Source: Oscillospiraceae bacterium
GTDB lineage: Bacteria; Bacillota; Clostridia; Oscillospirales; Ruminococcaceae
Direction of reading: 5' to 3'
Length of the DNA stretch: 64,000 bases
Assembly (NCBI GenBank): GCA_017536405.1
Contig: JAFXHL010000052.1
Location: 25,849 to 89,848 of the forward strand
The notes below the pieces were generated by a model, which worked only from the letters and a program-made list of their open reading frames with translations, was not told where the DNA came from and did no database searches. Position numbers and translations under genes: made by a program. This document shows, in pieces, positions 63,448 to 64,000 of this stretch. How positions within the stretch are numbered: position 1 is the stretch's first letter; every line of letters starts with the position of its first letter.

Positions 63448-63966
63448 TTATTCCATCATTGATTCTTCCATCATTGATTCTTCCATCATTGATTCTTCAA
63501 CATCCATAAGGAATTCCATATATTCTTCCTCTGTAATTTCTCCGTTTGCATAATCGTTAGTGATATCTACATACTCCTGCATTGTATATCCTGATTTCTC
63601 AAGAGATGCATTGAACAATATCAAAAAAACAAACATAATCAAACAAGAGAAGAATGAAAGGACATTGAGAACAATACCTGCAATAGCCATTCCTTTACCG
63701 CCAAGTTTATTAACGAGAGACATAATTCCAAGAATTACACCCAAGAGTGAAATTATAGCTGGAATAAGCATAATATAAATAGATGAATACATAGCAATAG
63801 AACTAAAAACACAGCATCCAAGAACAAACATTACAATACCGATTACCATTGACGCAATAGCAAGGCCTTTGCTTTTCTTTTCGCCGTTGTTCTCAGGCTC
63901 ATACTGAACATAGCTGTAATCCTGCTGTTCAGGTGTGCCATAGGGGTTGTTGAAATTGTTATCCAT
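63448..63966 (-). CDS. DUF4190-like membrane protein with repeated C-terminus
   Basis: A 172-residue protein with a Gln/Asn/Pro-rich N-terminus (NNPYGTPEQQDYSYVQYEP), then three to four hydrophobic segments (GLAIASMVIGIVMFVLGCCV, YIMLIPAIISLLGVILGIMS, MAIAGIVLNVLSFFSCLIMF). The GLAIASMVIGI...GKGMAIAGIVLN pair is the DUF4190 pattern. The C-terminus is an acidic tail that ends in the five-residue unit EESMM repeated three times. AAGGAGAGAAAAAA precedes the start. It is first in a two-gene minus-strand unit with the gene to its left. Function is unknown. Confidence 0.8.
   Translation of the reverse strand: MDNNFNNPYGTPEQQDYSYVQYEPENNGEKKSKGLAIASMVIGIVMFVLGCCVFSSIAMYSSIYIMLIPAIISLLGVILGIMSLVNKLGGKGMAIAGIVLNVLSFFSCLIMFVFLILFNASLEKSGYTMQEYVDITNDYANGEITEEEYMEFLMDVEESMMEESMMEESMME
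63451..63495 (-). repeat. Three tandem copies of a 15-base unit in the C-terminal coding region
   Basis: TTCCATCATTGATTC occurs three times in exact tandem (63451-63465, 63466-63480, 63481-63495). The 15-base unit keeps the frame, so it adds five residues per copy to the minus-strand protein that ends just before 63448. Confidence 0.95.
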
Positions 63967-64000
63967 TTTTTTCTCTCCTTTTAATTAATATTTTATTTTA

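Noticed and set aside
63451..63495. CRISPR array
   Set aside because: The copies are contiguous with no spacers and lie in a coding frame.

Overview
The window reads as a chromosomal segment of a low-GC Firmicute of class Clostridia, probably Oscillospirales/Ruminococcaceae-like. The evidence is the gene content and order (topA-trmFO-plsX-rnc-Elp3-like-smc-ftsY; pyrH-frr-uppS-cdsA-dxr-rseP-ispG-polC; yajC-TIGR04086-SCIFF-radical SAM maturase), PolC-type replicase, a GatCAB amidotransferase, AT-rich intergenic DNA, strong GGAGG ribosome binding sites, and a Thr-rich linker in a secreted lipoprotein. No genus can be fixed from the sequence alone. Gene density is very high and almost everything is on the + strand. 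I saw no rRNA, tRNA, CRISPR array, insertion sequence or prophage, and no gene-free stretch longer than 300 bases.

Layout. 1-901: two minus-strand genes, one cut by the window edge, the other pyrE. 1002-1640: HAD phosphatase. 1669-3060: promoter, attenuator leader and infC-rpmI-rplT (infC starts with ATC). 3115-21374: a long housekeeping run covering RNA methylation, DNA uptake/topology, lipid synthesis, chromosome condensation, protein targeting, nucleotide sanitation, NAD synthesis and ribosome factors, ending in a leuS gene broken by a one-base deletion. 21390-25780: rpsU, a HAD protein, an endonuclease IV-like protein, aroQ, an Xaa-Pro peptidase, efp and a CD1247-type acidic protein. 25808-26673: FMN riboswitch and ribU. 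26679-28088: SAM-I riboswitch and metK. 28201-32757: two secreted cell-wall proteins sharing a GHL10-like domain, one with an amidase domain. 32831-35434: yajC, a small membrane protein, the 46-residue six-cysteine SCIFF peptide and its radical SAM maturase. 35454-46016: translation and envelope lipid genes, isoprenoid genes and polC. 46026-56803: a histidine operon (hisZ-G-D-C-B-H-A-F-I-E) with five non-histidine genes inserted: a methyltransferase, a small unknown, two GNATs and a cytidine deaminase. 56843-57760: a 28-cysteine unknown protein whose ribosome binding site can be paired away. 57770-63024: ligA and gatCAB. 63064-63966: two minus-strand membrane proteins.

How the parts work together. 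Vitamin and amino-acid supply are under RNA or operator control (FMN riboswitch on riboflavin uptake, SAM riboswitch on SAM synthesis, a paired dyad over the his promoter), while translation genes use an attenuator leader. The most distinctive system is the SCIFF/ranthipeptide locus: a precursor peptide, a hairpin that probably sets precursor over enzyme output, and the thioether-forming maturase, next to secretion gene yajC. The family is known; its role is not settled. The least understood elements are the genes embedded in the his operon and the cysteine-rich protein before ligA.
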